Source: Arctopsyche grandis
Taxonomy: Eukaryota > Arthropoda > Insecta > Trichoptera > Hydropsychidae
NCBI RefSeq assembly: GCF_051622035.1
Contig: NC_135358.1
Location: 5,657,501 to 5,721,500 of the forward strand
Length of the DNA: 64,000 nucleotides
Direction: 5' to 3'
The position numbers and the translations under genes are program-made. This document shows positions 33,450 to 46,507 of this stretch, piece after piece. The notes beneath the pieces were generated by a model, which had not been told where the DNA came from, ran no database searches, and worked only from the letters and a program-made list of their open reading frames with translations. Numbering within the stretch: the first letter of the stretch is position 1; each line of letters starts with the position of its first letter.

Positions 33450-36330
33450 GTGCATCAATTTCTTTCCGAAACCAGTCGTTTCGCTTTCGATTCTGGATTC
33501 TAGAGGTACACATACACACACACACATTCATTCATCATTTCGAACGGGTTAGATTGCCAAGTGTATAATGTGCCACTTTTTATTTCGATTAATATTACGT
33601 GCGCGTGCGCCTATAAATGACCTTACATAATACTTATGTAAAATTAAACTTTATTTTTATTCGTGTTTCAATTCCTTTTCGAAACCACTAGTTAAATAAA
33701 AACATTAAATTAAATATATTTAAAAGGTATTTGAAAGAAATAGGACCGCGTGCGGATCGAACACACGACCGACTGATTTAATTATTTTTTTTATTTATTT
33801 AATAACTTGATATGCCATAACCCATGCGATGATATTTAATCGGGCACAACACTAGTTATAATTATATTATCGAAATATATGTTTCCATTATGTGTCACAA
33901 GCAGATGCAACGGTTCACTTTTGCGGTAAAATCAATATATTCAAGTCCGTTTTAAAATTTATAAAGTCAAGTTTCTTACAATGCCATTCCGTCATAATTA
34001 GTGGTATGAATCAGTACCGACCTTCATATTTAACATTGGCAATAAAATTGCATCGAAGCATGTGCACATTCCCACCCGTATAAATGCTAATGCGCGAACT
34101 TGAAAATATATACGAGGATATACATATGTATGTATATATACGTATATGTACATATTCGTCGGATACAATCGCACATATTGTGAATTATCATCGAACGCGA
34201 TTTTTTGTCCTCATGCAAATGTAGTTATTGTGTTTGCTTATAAAGCGTGTTCCGGTTTCCGCATTATGAGCTCGCGGGCAAAATAAATCGCATACGTATT
34301 CGAATTCAGTACCAATTTCCGCCGCAGATTTTTCATGCATTGAAAAATATAGTCAAATCTGTGTTTGCGAACGCGATGCAAAGTTGGCGTTTCAACTACG
34401 ATGTGTGCAAATACTTTCAACAATAGGATATTCAAATAAAGAATTCGCCCGCTCGAAAGCTTAAAAAAATGCCACATTTCATACAAAATGTTTGTATTAT
34501 ACTATATGTAATACACCCGTGTACTTTTCAAATTCTAACGAATGACGTTTCAGCTGCTCTTTTTGAGAATGCGCTCATTGTTCGCTCTCTTTAGTATGTC
34601 TGTACTTGGAAGCACTACAAACGATTAAGTGCCTACTAATGGTTAATTTAAAGTGGGAATTTACAACTTCAAGTGTCTCATTTTGTAAGTAGTTTGCACT
34701 GTCTTATTTTACGTCATTGTGTATGCTTTTGAGATGGTTTTTACACACAACTTTAGAATTGATAGAAATATGTAGAACAAACTATCAACTAATATTAAAA
34801 AAAAAATACATACAGATTTTTCAGTACTATTTCTTATTTTTCTATTTGTACATATGTTACAGTGAAAGCATATTTCAAGTGAAAATATATTTTCGTCAAT
34901 TAAAGCAGTGAAAATGTATCAAACAATGAATTTACAACGTATTATATAGATCGTACAAATTTTTTTGAAAAATCTGGATTTTTCCTTCAACTTTCATTCG
35001 CCTGAACAACGCCGGTCAAACTTTTTCCGTATCACATTTTATGTACATACATAACTTCAGTTTTCGAAAAAAAAAACCTATAAAATTTGTTATAATATCG
35101 GTATTCTAACTTAACGTAGACTACAAAATTTTTTCACTTTCAACGCAACGCCAAGTAGCGCCGGGCTTTCGGCCAACATACATACATGATTATATAGTGT
35201 CGTAAACAGTGTCAGTTTTCTTTTTTTGCCCCTCTTATTATTTTCCACGTTGAAAGTATCCTTTACAAGCGAACAAAGGGGAACGAGATCGCTTTCATCG
35301 TAATCTGCGCTCCCACACTTTTCCCGGAAAATCCCTTGAGGTTTATATCTATTCTTATTTGCGGAAGTGAAAATCGGGGAAGAGGATTAAAAAAGTTTCA
35401 CACTGGATGATTACATTAACTATAATATATAGAGATTTAAATTGTTCGTCAAAAACAGTTCGTCTATTGATTTAGCATCGCATCTAGAGAACTATTGATT
35501 CTAGTCTTCTAGAGTTACCTTAAATTTTGTTTCTTGTACCATCGATTTAATAGTGGCTGTGAAAAATTATGTAGAATCTTTGGAATATAATATATAAAAG
35601 TTTTATAATATTGCTTCGTGTTTCATTCTCCTTCTTCTTTGAGTGCATATTCTACTGAAGGTTCGTGAAAATCATGGAAGCTTGTATCTTGAAAGCACTT
35701 CATGGAACAAAATCCTCGCTGTAAGATCTAAATCTTCTAATCTAATCTTCCCCTTCCTGGTTTCAATTTTTTCCTTTATAATGAGTTGCAGGATCGTAGT
35801 CTTGTTAATAGTACATACATATTTAACATACATATTTTATATGTATACATTTAAAGCCATGGCCTAAAGTTTATCTTACAACTCAATACAGGATTCGGAA
35901 CAAAATCAATTTAATTTTTTTTAAACATCTAAAGTTTACCTTTTCATTAACACCTGAAATTGTGATATACTCGTATTATTGGTTTTATTGTTAAAATAGT
36001 GTTGTTTATAGGTTTCTCTCATCTGTTCAAGTATGAATTGAAACCCACAAAGATATAACTTGTTCCTAGAATGGACCATTGGCTTTCATTTGGAAATATC
36101 TCTAAGGTCTCCTATATACATACATATGTACATAAATAGATAGGGATTGGGTCAACGACCATCATTGATTAAGAACAACGAAGGCAGGTCATTGTACTAT
36201 TAAAGCTTTATGCCCAGGCTTAAGTTTTTGTTTGAAAAGAGTCATTTCATCTTCATGAATAAATTGTGTGCTTGTTCTATGCAACGTTTTATGTTTTGTT
36301 TGTTGGTGTTATATGAATATCTTTATAATT
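33450..36330. other. non-coding DNA, mostly single copy
   Basis: Contains a piece with GAAACCACTAGTTAAATAAA and CCTTTTCGAAACCACT (33480-33840), seen elsewhere as part of low-copy repeats (compare 9460-9500 and 49720-49880). There are CATATGTATGTATA tracts near 34120 and 35040. A GC-balanced stretch at 35140-35360 includes CTTTTCCCGGAAAATCCCTT. No exon is recognised. Confidence 0.4.
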
Positions 36331-36338
36331 ATAATTAA

Positions 36339-36620
36339 CCAGCAGAATTAACTAGTGGTTAGCATATCTTGTTATGGTCAGTGTGGTTACGAGTTCGAGT
36401 CACAATACTTGCTGCTGGCGAGACCTAAGTTTGTGACCAGGTCGGTCGTTTCCTATCAGAGTTTGCCAATTTTTCAGATTTTCATTGAAACGATTCCTGC
36501 AAAATTGGTTTTCCCTCCCCATTTCTTGAGTTTTTATGATATATCACAAGGTACGCCGGGTTTCTCTCCATAGATGTTTCTGTGGATGATTATTGTATAA
36601 AAATTCGTATTGTTCAGAAC
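36339..36620 (+). mobile_element. tRNA-derived SINE, diverged copy
   Basis: Head CCAGCAGAATTAACTAGTGG with B-box-like GAGTTCGAGTC, body GGTCGGTCGTTTCCTATCAG and AGTTTGCCAATTTTTCAGAT. The tail is less clear. Confidence 0.65.
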
Positions 36621-36639
36621 TGACAGCGCGAAAGCGTGG

Positions 36640-36910
36640 GACTACGTGCCGAGACCCAATAAGTGCTGCGAAGCCTTTAATTTGGACCCTCCACGCACCC
36701 CTTCGCGACGATAGTATTGTATACGATGTTTGTAATGCACTTTGCTATGTTTGACCATATATGTCATGTATAATTTCAAATTATGTATATAATTCGGTGT
36801 GTTTCTTGATCTATATAGTCCACTCGGCGCATTGGAGTGATCTGTAATGACGAGTGTACATAGATTGATTGAATAAAATAAGAAAAAATGTAATGTGTAT
36901 AGTTTCATAT
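36640..36910 (+). repeat. probable LINE 3' end
   Basis: A GC-balanced start (36640-36720) grades into AT-rich sequence that ends CGCATTGGAGTGATCTGTAA, TGACGAGTGTAC and an A-rich tail with AATAAAA. The last part resembles 46985-47085 (GGAGCAATCTGTTAGACGAG, TGTGCTTGAC, A-rich tail). No protein motif is left. Confidence 0.4.
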
Positions 36911-37719
36911 TATGAAACCTGAGCATTCTTATTGATTATGTTATATACAAGTTTTTTGAGTGGTGAGCGGTACTGTGCGCGCTGAAAAATTTTCCACGTT
37001 CATTATTCAATAACACGAAATTGCTTCGTAACAAGATTGTCGCCGTGTACACTTCCGGTTCGTTTTATACCCCGTTTTTTATGTCGGGACGTGGATGGTA
37101 GTATGGTGTCGGGCGGATGCTGTCGTTTTTCAATTTATCGGACCTTCCATAAAACACTTACCGCAAAGAAAGGGCATTTTTTTTCGTCGACAAAAACACT
37201 CGTCCGTTTGTCAGTCAGTCTCTTTACTACTGTGTATTTTTTTATTCGAATTTTACCGTACGTATTAAATAGAAACGAAATGGTGGCGGAAAGCGGGGAG
37301 GGAAATAGAGCGTTTTTACAAATCGATTACAAAAGCGTTTGGCGAAAATGGTACGTCCGGTCGCAAAAAATCCTCAAGATATCCGAAGAGCGAGAATTTG
37401 AACGGCCATAGATTCAATGCGGTTTTATTTCCTTCGTTTATTTTTTTATGTTTTTTTTTCACATGGAATAAATCAATATAGCTTTGGAGGCGAACGTAGT
37501 GTTAGTATGTACATATATATGTACATATATATTATATGATAATACTATATTAATGGATGGTTTGCCTGACGCATGACAGATGTTTGACCCTTTCATGAAA
37601 ATTCGAATATTTAACTTTTTCAAATTTAGATATTTATAAGAAAATTTTACCCTAATGCGCTTTCTATTCCAATAATATACAATGTATACATATATATGTG
37701 CACCGTCTGTATACCAAAA

Positions 37720-38400
37720 TTTAATTGTTTATTTTAGTTTGCACCATTGTGGCATTACATGGTCTAATGCACTACAATGGTCAAAATTATTTATTTATTA
37801 ATAGTTTTGGACAATTGTAGCATTACAGGAAGAACCTAATGCGCCACAATGGCCTACATTTAACAAAGATATAAATACAAGTAAAATTAGTAAAAAACAG
37901 AAAAATTAAAAAGCAGAAAACATGGTAAAATAAAATAATAACAAAAAAGTAACAAAAGGAAAATAATAATACAATTAAAATAGTACATAAAAGTGTACAA
38001 AAGAGAAAGAAAAAGTAAAATAAATAAAACAAAATATGAATAAAAAAAAATAAAATCACAGCGAGGCCCAAATGGAAGAGAAAAGATTAAGATTTCACAT
38101 TATAAGAGAGAAGAGGAAAAAAAAGTATACAGAAAAAAATACATTAATAAATAATCATTAAAAATAATTGCATTAATAATAGTAGATAGAATAAAAATAT
38201 CAAATAAACAGAATACATATGTAGTATATATGTAGAATGTCTTGCATTTACAGCCAGCAGTAATATATGTATGTATGTTTGAGAATCAGCCGTAAATACA
38301 AAGCATTCCCGTGAGGCCAAAATGGAAGGCAGAAGATCAAAATTCCATTCATACATCACATATAACTATAAAAATAAGGATGAATTTGATGAATGATGAA
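37720..38400 (+). repeat. duplicated LINE-like 3' region
   Basis: Two imperfect copies of a ~45-bp block (CATTGTGGCATTACATGGTC..., ACAATTGTAGCATTACAGGA...) each end in CACAATGG or TACAATGG. After a ~200-bp A-rich stretch come two further imperfect copies of GAGGCC.AAATGGAAG (38064 and 38313). The pattern suggests a 3' tail duplicated in tandem. No coding content. Confidence 0.45.
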
Positions 38401-38526
38401 TCAAAAATATGTTAATGAAGGTAAATAGTAAGTATTGACAGGAATAATATTAAACGAAGAGCAGGATTTACGAGAATAATTGGAATGGAACAATGAAGGG
38501 TTATAGAGAGATCATTGTAGATATTA

Positions 38527-38735
38527 GCCACAGTGTAGTGCACTGGTAGAGCTATTGTATACCAGTAGAGAGGTCATGGGTTCTAATCCCGGCCAAATAC
38601 GCTGCTGACGAGATCTTGTTGTTATTAAACATGAATCGATCTTCTCCTTTTAGAATTTTCCAAATTTTTTAGCTTAATTTTTGTCACGGATTCAATAAAT
38701 TGGTACCCACCCTCCCCCTCAGTTTCTTTTAATCA
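38527..38735 (+). mobile_element. tRNA-derived SINE, second subfamily
   Basis: The head GTAGTGCACTGGTAGAGC looks like a tRNA A box, and ATGGGTTCTAATCCCGGCC (38576) like a B box. GCTGCTGACGAGATCTTG and a degraded GATC.TT..TTTTAGAATTTTCCAAATTTTT body follow, as in the 36339 copy. Confidence 0.65.
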
Positions 38736-38869
38736 GTAAATTTAAGTTATTAGCATATTGGATTTGTTGAATCTTATCAAATGCTATTTACATAATGTAT
38801 TTCTCGCAAATTTGCTGTATATATAAAAGTTCTTGATTGTCATGTCTCTTGTTTGTCATGTACAACATA

Positions 38870-39690
38870 TACCGTAAAAATTAGATTACCTTAACACAAT
38901 CTACTTTAAATCATCGAATTTAGAGAGTCTTTTTTATTAATATTATGTATTGGATGTATTATGAGCATTTATAAGAATTGCAAATAGGTTTTTGAGTTTT
39001 TTTTCTTATAATGCTGTACATTAATATTAGAATAATATAATACTATGATTACTAATAAAAATAAAATAAAATTTTAAAATAGAAAATAATCAGTAGCTAT
39101 TAAAATATGTATTATGAACATATGTACATATGTTATTTAGTAATAAAAAATCGAATGACCAAAAAGAGTTCTAGAAACTAATGTACATATTATAGTAACT
39201 ATACGAGCATATAAAATATATTATATATTTAACACGAGAACTTTTTATTGTTTACTAAGAACAACGTTCAAAATTATAAAGAAATTTAATGAAATCCGCC
39301 AGACTTTACTTATTGACGCCCGATTGTTACACAAAATATTTATACTTTAATTAAAATAATACAGACAGACATTTAAATAACAACGAAATTCTTACGGGAC
39401 TTTAAAGTCCTTATTTTTCCGAACAAGAAATTGAAAATTCGGTCATTATACATATTACGAATTCAAATTATATTTAATTACAACAAATATGTATAATATA
39501 AGCCGATTTAAATATACGTACATTATATAAGCCGATTAATAACTGAACATTATTCAATATTTACTGTACAAAAAAATCAAACCATCAAAGCATCACCATA
39601 ATAGGCTTAATATTATCATATTATTAAATAGATATAAGTATTGTGAACATAATTTAGTAATAATAAAAGGCATTTAAAAATCAAAATCAA
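38870..39690. repeat. ~0.8-kb dispersed repeat (family B)
   Basis: Matches 58575-59400 in inverted orientation over almost its whole length: CATCAAAGCATCACC, TAAGCCGATTAATAACTGA, ACTTTAAAGTCC, CCGCCAGACTTTACT, AGAACTTTTTATTGTTTACT. Parts recur at 44640-44850 and 63085-63350. There is no reading frame and no clear TIRs. It is probably a non-autonomous DNA element or retrotransposon derivative. Confidence 0.7.
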
Positions 39691-40434
39691 ATATTGTAAA
39701 AATTGTATATTATCACTGATACTATGATTTGTATGTCACTATATTTGTATGTCATTGTGAGTACTTTGAAACTTTATTTTGGAAAGGCTTTGAAAAGTGT
39801 ATAGTTACACTGTATATTGATGCATTGAAAAAGAAAGTCGATAATTTAGATAATATAAGCAATGACGTATACAAAAAGCGTCTAGCTAAGATATTTGTAT
39901 TTTGTCGAACGTAGATTTCAGACTGTAAACGGGATAACTTACGAAGGAAAGTCGCGATCGCTTTTAAATTTTCTTTTATAAAAGAAAGTATTTTTAAAAA
40001 ATTCAAAGTCAGCACACTCCTTTTCATTTCAAAAACTCTACCTATAGAAAATACTGTGATAAAATCGGCCGTCGCAATCTCACTGCTCCACGTCCACGTA
40101 GTAAATTGACGATTTTACCAGACATAATCAAACGTGATTCAATTCCTAACGAAGGGATCGCCGCGTCAGATTTAACGTCGTTATGTTTTGCATATGCGAT
40201 CTGGATGCTGGCGGGACCACGAATATGTCATGTGTCCTTTATCTCGGACCCCACCGGACCCGGCTCGGTAATGGTCACCGGATAGCGAGAGGCCCTATTA
40301 GGTAAAACAGACCCATCCACCCGTGTCGTATCGATCTTTCACGTGTCATGAATACGTAGGTATGTACATATACATATGTACATATAAATATATACATTCA
40401 TATATAATACGGATGTTCGAGGGTCATTTTTTAA

Positions 40435-41588
40435 CCCTTTGAATGCTGACCAACGCCGATCGGCGTTTTGCCAACAAGTGTATGGGCCTGAAAAACGCCG
40501 ATAGGCGTTGTATTTTGAGCATGTACAAAGTAAACAAGAATACTACCCGCTAAGCCTTTTCAGGTAGCATTGAAAAATAAACTGCCACCTCCGGTTGACG
40601 GATGCTTACCAAATTTTATAAATAACTTGGTATTAAGCTTAAAATTCTAGATATGAAATTTCAGTTCAATAAACCAAAAGGTTTCTGATAAAAACATAAA
40701 AAACCTCGATTCTCTAGAGTAAAAGTACTACTTCCGGTTCAGATAAAAATATAAAAAAATATAAAGTTATAAAAGTTATTTTTTTTATTACATGCAAAAA
40801 TGTTTCAGCCCGATTCAAATAGCGGTTTGGGAGATAATTGTATTCAAAAACTTAAAAAAAAGAGGATACCTATAAGGGGAGGTACCATTTCTGGTCAACT
40901 TAAAAATTTGAAAAAAATTTACGTCGTGTCGATAAGAATTTCAGTAGCCGATACTAAGTTTCAGTTTGATAGGAGTAACGGTGTTTGAAAAATCCCCAAA
41001 ATACACAGACACACAGACACACACACACACACACACATTTTTTCTAGATCATGAAAAGGTGATCAGTAATCGATTCGAGTTCGAATCAGTCAAAATCTCG
41101 AGTTCGAATTTTCGCATGATCACAAAACTTCATCTATTGTTACTACGTACATAGTTAAAGTAAAAATGCATTGAACATGGTCGTGTAATCCGTGTCATTC
41201 ATTTGTCAACGTTTATAAAGACTGGTATACACCGGAATTTCTGAATTTATAACCATAGCAGAATTTTTCGATGGAAATCTCTAACTGCTGAATATTTTAG
41301 ATTGTGGCTTGACATTTAGATTGTGAGTATTACATTTTAACAACAATGAATAACTGGTTTTGGAAATAAACATTCATTAATAGACTTTATTTGTTTATTT
41401 TATATTTTTGCAAGATATATTAGAGTTTAAACACATCCTTCCAAAACTGAAAATCCTCGGTTTGTTTGGAATAGCTACAATTTTTATACCTGCTATCTAT
41501 TAGATTTCTAAATAATTCCAGTTGGAAATGTTGGCGAAATTTTCAGCGTGACAGGCTTTCAATAGAAAAGACATCAGCACTTAAAGTG
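40435..41588. mobile_element. piggyBac-type MITE, larger copy with an insertion
   Basis: Starts CCCTTTGAATGCTGACC after TTAA (40431-40434) and follows 10723-11030 nearly base for base to GGTAGCATTGAAAAA (40576). It then resumes at AATGCATTGAACATGG (41165). The break is filled by a copy of the ACTTCCGGT repeat. A second segment (about 41297-41550) is absent from the small copy. The right end CAGCACTTAAAGTG followed by TTAT is eroded. Confidence 0.7.
40577..41160 (+). repeat. ACTTCCGGT-family repeat nested in the piggyBac MITE
   Basis: Shares with 42826-43260 the ordered blocks CCACC/CCACTTCGGTTGA, CACCAAATTTTATA, CTAGATATGAAA, GGGAGATAATTG, AAGAGGATACC, AAGGGGAGGTA, a (CA)n tract, TGATCAGTAATCG and TTCGCATGATCACAAAACTT. 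Possible TAAA flanks are present on both sides. It lacks coding capacity. Confidence 0.7.
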
Positions 41589-42199
41589 TTATGTGAAAAT
41601 CGTTTGCATAAACAAATGTATATTAACAAATAAAGTTGACGCTTTGGAATGCAACTTAGTCGTAAACTTGTCTTAACTTGTGTCGTTTTCAGTTAATTTT
41701 GAGCTATTGAGTGTTTCAGAAGTTGTCGACTTCTGCGCCAAACTGTCACCGACTGGTCCAAGTAATTGACGACAGAGCTCTTCAACGACAGATCGCCAGA
41801 CTAATTTCATGATTTTTAATTTAAATAGAAGTCAGAACAAAATTTCCGCTATAAAAAAAAATTAATTGACTGATGCAATAATTCTGCATCGCGTTTAACG
41901 AAGGCGTGCTGTCGTTAAAATCACGACGAACATATTTTTCGCGTTGTAACGATCGTTCAAACTTCGTCAAAGCATACCGATGACATTGACTGATGACTAG
42001 TGAAATGCAAAGTCATCGAACATACATATTTACATAGTAAGTTCATAGCACATGGTGACGTGTGTGTACTATGCGTATGTATGTAAGTGCAATTTTATGG
42101 ATTTTAGGATAAAATTTGTATAATGTTATGTCATGTAGTTTATATGTATATTAGTAAAAACATATAATATTAAAAATGCAGTAATAAACAAAAAAAAAA

Positions 42200-43260
42200 A
42201 AATTGGATGTGACCAACCCACGACTTTATCTATGTATTTGAGGAATATAAGAAGTATAAAAAGCTAAATTCGATAGTGAAAAATACATACACGTTCACAC
42301 ATACCGGCCATGAGAACGTTTTCGATACAAATTGAGCGAAAATGTAGGGAAATTTACACAAGACAAAAGTTCTTCTTCTGGCGGTCGGATTTTGTTTAAA
42401 TTTTTTTTATTACTTAGAATCATTATAATTATTATACATATTAAATATCAAGAAAATAAAAATAATTTAAAAGGTCAAAATAAAATAATGAATTATTGTT
42501 TTAAAAAAATGACTACTTCCGGTCTATGAATTCTAGGCAAAACCTTATGAACTCTAAGTTACATAGTACATAAATAATACAAATATAAATTTTCAGTTTG
42601 ATAGGTTCAGTGGTGTGGAAAAAATCGTGTGGTCACAACATTTTTGACTTTTCTAAGAGGAAAAAATCCCACTTCTGGTTAATTAAATTTAATGATTTTC
42701 TTTGATACGAGGATTTTACTTGAATTTTCTATTTTATTTTATTTTTAACTACATATTAATATTACTATTTTTTTCACATTTAAAATGTCGAAAAAAATAG
42801 TGGATGAAAAATCGAACAAGAGTAAAATGCCACTTTCGGTTGAAGGGTGCTCACCAAATTTTATATATAACTTGATATTAAATTTAAACTTCTAGATATG
42901 AAACTTCAATTCAATACACCAAAGGTTTCTGAAAAAAGCATACAAAACCTCAATTTTCTATTAAAAGAATTTCAGTCTGATCCGTTGAGCGGTTCGGGAG
43001 ATAATTGGATCTACATACATAAAACCTTAAAAAAGAGGATACCTTTAAGGGGAGGTATCATTTTCGTTCAACTTAAAAAATTTCACAGTATTGATTAGCA
43101 TTTTAGAAACTGATGCTAAGTTTCATTTCGATACGACTAACGGCGTTCACATGAAAACGTGATCAGTCATCGTTTCTGAGTTCGAATCAATCAAAATCCC
43201 GAGCTCGAATTTTCGCATGATCACAAAACTTCATCTATTATTACTACGTACATATGTACA
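42200..43260. repeat. two abutting dispersed repeats
   Basis: Positions 42200-42700 are the reverse of 365-865 (TTGGATGTGACCAACCCACG, ATACCGGCCATGAGAACG, ACTTCCGGTCTATGAA). Positions 42826-43260 are a copy of the repeat at 40577-41160 and end TACTACGTACATATG, directly before the solo LTR. Confidence 0.65.
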
Positions 43261-43263
43261 TAC

Positions 43264-43721
43264 TGTCATGTTCTAAAACGCAGTTCGTATATTTTTTAAA
43301 TAACTTGGTTAACAAACCAAGATTTCTTTATTATCATAAAAACGTTACATTTATGTTATTGGTAGATATATTCGAAAACTACAGATTTAATTATGGAACG
43401 ATGATGAATTTAAAATGAGATACGTAGAACTTTGTTTCACTAAATATCTTTGTCCTGCTGTTGTGCTGACCGTCACTTGTGGGGTCGATATTAATGACTA
43501 CCACTATCGAAGTCTCGATGGTTATGACCAACTTATGTGATCGAATCGTGATCTATATAAATGATTTTTATCTTTTGGGTTGGGCAAAGTCCGGCACTCC
43601 TGTCTTATCTGACTATCCCATTACAGGAATTTTAATGGACTTGTTACTCACGTATGTATATAAATGTGAGAAGTGAATTTGATTATTGTGGGAACTACAT
43701 TGATAAACGAGGTACATAACA
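43264..43721 (-). mobile_element. solo LTR with 4-bp target duplication
   Basis: On the minus strand the element begins TGTTATGTACC and ends TTTTAGAACATGACA (TGTYATG...CATRACA inverted ends), flanked by ATAC on both sides (43260-43263, 43722-43725). AATAAAG lies about 75 bp from the minus-strand 3' edge, as expected for an LTR poly(A) signal. There is no internal gene region nearby. The 458-bp length and 4-bp duplication fit a Ty3/Gypsy-type element. It presumably arose by recombination between two LTRs. Confidence 0.75.
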
Positions 43722-43729
43722 ATACATAG

Positions 43730-44630
43730 ATAAAGTAAAAAAATGTATTATTAATATATTTCCATAAAATATTAACATCTTCATAAATTGAATAAAACGA
43801 AAACTGTTTCTTTGAAATTTTTAATTAACTAACATTTTATCGTGTTTTAATGAAATTGTGTGCTTCAAATAAATATGTATGTAGACGGAAAAGATTGGTG
43901 AAAGGAATTAATTAATTTTTTCATAATAGACTTAAAATAGCATCAAATTAAAGATTTTCTTATATAAGAATTTGTGTAGTAACAAATAATATTTAATTAG
44001 TTTTATTGTTTAGAAACAAAGTAACGGTTTGGCGTGAAATTTTGTATGAAAAATTTGTTACTAGTCAAAATGTTACGATCCGAATTTTATATTTATTGTA
44101 CCGCGCACACATATAAAGTAAGCGCCTATATAATTTCGCACACTCGATATTCGCGAAAAGATGATAGAATACCGAGGCGTTCGCCCGCGAATATACGCTA
44201 GATCGATTGCGCAATAAAAGTCGAAACGGTGACGCAATAACGTATTGCAAAAGATATAAAATGTGTTTCGAATTTAGGGGGAAGATCCCCGAAAGACATT
44301 CGCGAGAAAAGACGATTTGGCCGAAGATTACGACGAAAAACAAAACGATGATAATAAAATGGCAAATGGCCCGCGCCTACACTCTCATATCCTTATTTCG
44401 TCACGCTCTTCCCTTTCATTAAAAATATAATACAACGGTAAAATGAATAAAAAACGCAGTCGATTTAAAAAAGAAAATGGAACCAAAATTCAATCAGATT
44501 GAATTTTGGTTCCATTTTTCATTATGATAACACCATTTTTTAAGCATACAAATTTTAACTCACCCTTACAACATGCATCAGCCAACATAATATAGATTTA
44601 TTATTAACGGAAAATTTTATATGATCAATT
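43730..44630. other. non-coding DNA with a CpG-containing single-copy patch
   Basis: AT-rich apart from 44090-44420, which is GC-balanced and rich in CG dinucleotides (GCGAAAAGATG, TCGCCCGCGAATATACGC). It reads open for 60-90 codons on both strands without recognisable domains. A perfect inverted repeat AACCAAAATTCAATC/GATTGAATTTTGGTT is at 44481-44512. It could be a regulatory island. Confidence 0.4.
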
Positions 44631-44639
44631 TAACATTGT

Positions 44640-44850
44640 AAATAGGTTGTTGAGCTGTTTTTCTTATCATGCCGTACATTAACAATAGAATAATACATAT
44701 AATACTATGATTACTAGCAAAATTAAATAAAAATTGTAAAATAGAAAATGATCAGTAGATTAGTAGGTTTTAAAAAAGATATAAGATGTATTGTGAATAT
44801 AATTTAGTAATAATAAAAAGTATTTAAAAATCAAAAAATATGATCATGCA
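44640..44850. repeat. partial copy of family B repeat
   Basis: Contains AAATAGGTTGTTGAGCTG, ATACTATGATTACTAGCAAA, GAAAATGATCAGTAG and AGTAATAATAAAAAGTATTT, matching 38985-39130 and 39630-39680. Confidence 0.6.
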
Positions 44851-44858
44851 ATCCCTGC

Positions 44859-45041
44859 GCTGCAAACGATTGCAAACCAAGCGGGCGCATGCTCATTTCG
44901 CTGCATTCTCATTTCATACTTTTGTCTCGTCTTTGCAACCCCATGAATATCTTGTCTTCGTACATGCTGAAATTCAAACAGTTAAAATTCAGTCGAAATG
45001 AGCATGCATCCGGGTGGTTTGCAATCATTTGCAGCATACCC
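44859..45041. mobile_element. small MITE with ~41-bp inverted arms
   Basis: The left arm CTGCAAACGATTGCAAACCA continues GCGCATGCTCATTTCG. The right arm is its complement (CGAAATGAGCATGC then GGTTTGCAATCATTTGCAG). The arms are separated by about 90 bp. Target duplication not seen. Confidence 0.6.
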
Positions 45042-45069
45042 ATGTATTTATTACGCTCTATAAAAACAA

Positions 45070-46500
45070 TATTTAATCTCAAAAACAAACTTTTTAATTA
45101 TATAATATAATGGATTGTCTTTATCATAATAAAATCCAATCAGATCCTTCCGTAATCTTTCATTATTTCATTTTAATCCCTGATCTACCAATTTTACCTG
45201 TAATTCCTTTTTATATATGTATGTAGATTTTCGAATTCAAAAAGTGGGCTAGCTTAGCAGGATATGTGTAAAAACGCGTTATGAAAATAATTGTTTACAA
45301 AAGGATACAAACTGAACAATGAAGGGCTACGAATAGATCAAGAGAACAATGAAATAAAATCTTTTTTTATCAAATTTTGGTAAAATATTTTTGAAAATTT
45401 TACCCTTATTAATAAGCTAGCAACCGTAGCCTTTTATATATCACCACCAACAATTTTGAAATTTCTCTGCATTATCGTGGATACTTTTTAACAATCTGTA
45501 TATAGGTACTTTGCGATTAACTATGCAACAGCTTATGTATGTTTAAAACGGTTTAACCTAAGGCGATAGCCATGTTATCACCCTAGGGCGATAGCCATGT
45601 TAAAATCACACTATCGTATATACAATTAACTTGCGTTTTTTTAAACTGAAAAACAACAGAGGTGAATTTTTAACCCGAGATTTTAATTTGGGTACTCGCC
45701 CCATGGGGCACTCGTATACAACTAGCACACATTGTGATGTTAATGTCCGAGCCGGGTTGAGTATTTATAATGTAACTTGTGTACATATAAAGTCGTATTT
45801 ATTATTATTATGTTGTCGTACATAGTAGGCAGTGAATTCGAAATTTAACCGCGTGTTGCAAAACGCGAGACGCGACTTGAAATATCGTGGTTATAATCTT
45901 TGAATTGCGCCAGACAGACGCTTAGGGATATCCACTTTATGTGTGTGTGAGTTTTGATCTTGATTGTTACGGGTACTATGATTTATACGAGTGTATTACA
46001 ACGTATATTACTTGATACTGGGAAATCTTGCAGCCCCTTTTCCAACGGAAAATAAAATTCTTCCTTACGAACATATGTAGATATGTATGTATGTATGAAC
46101 GAACTTTCCAGCCGTCAGGCTTTGAAGTTATTTAAAACTGTGAGTTGAGGTTTTAGCGGTTGTGTTAAGTCCTTGAAGTTTTTGCTATTGATAGAGTTAT
46201 TAAGTCGTTATTATAGAGTTAGTAAATCGGAGGGAAATCGTGTATTGTTGTCGTTTGTAATTGTGTGCGTCGTAGACTATAATCGGGATAATTTGTATCA
46301 TCTTGATAAACTGTGATATATGAATTGTACGCTACTGGAAGTGTACACGATTAGGCCAATTTCGTAACGGTTTACAGCAAGTAATGGAAGGCTATATTGC
46401 CTCATATGAAGAGTATAATAAGTATAGTATGTAGGTATTGACGCTACATATATTACTAGCAATAATTCTACAAACAAATTGATGTTTTATAGTCTTAATT
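45070..46500. other. non-coding DNA, no gene recognised
   Basis: Mostly AT-rich single-copy sequence. A 16-bp block GGCGATAGCCATGTTA is directly repeated at 45563 and 45588. TATGTATG tracts occur near 46080. No coding exon. Confidence 0.45.
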
Positions 46501-46507
46501 TTTAATA

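Noticed and set aside
37037-37411. 124-codon frame as a possible gene
   Set aside because: No domain, no splice context or similarity I recognise; composition and flanks look non-coding.
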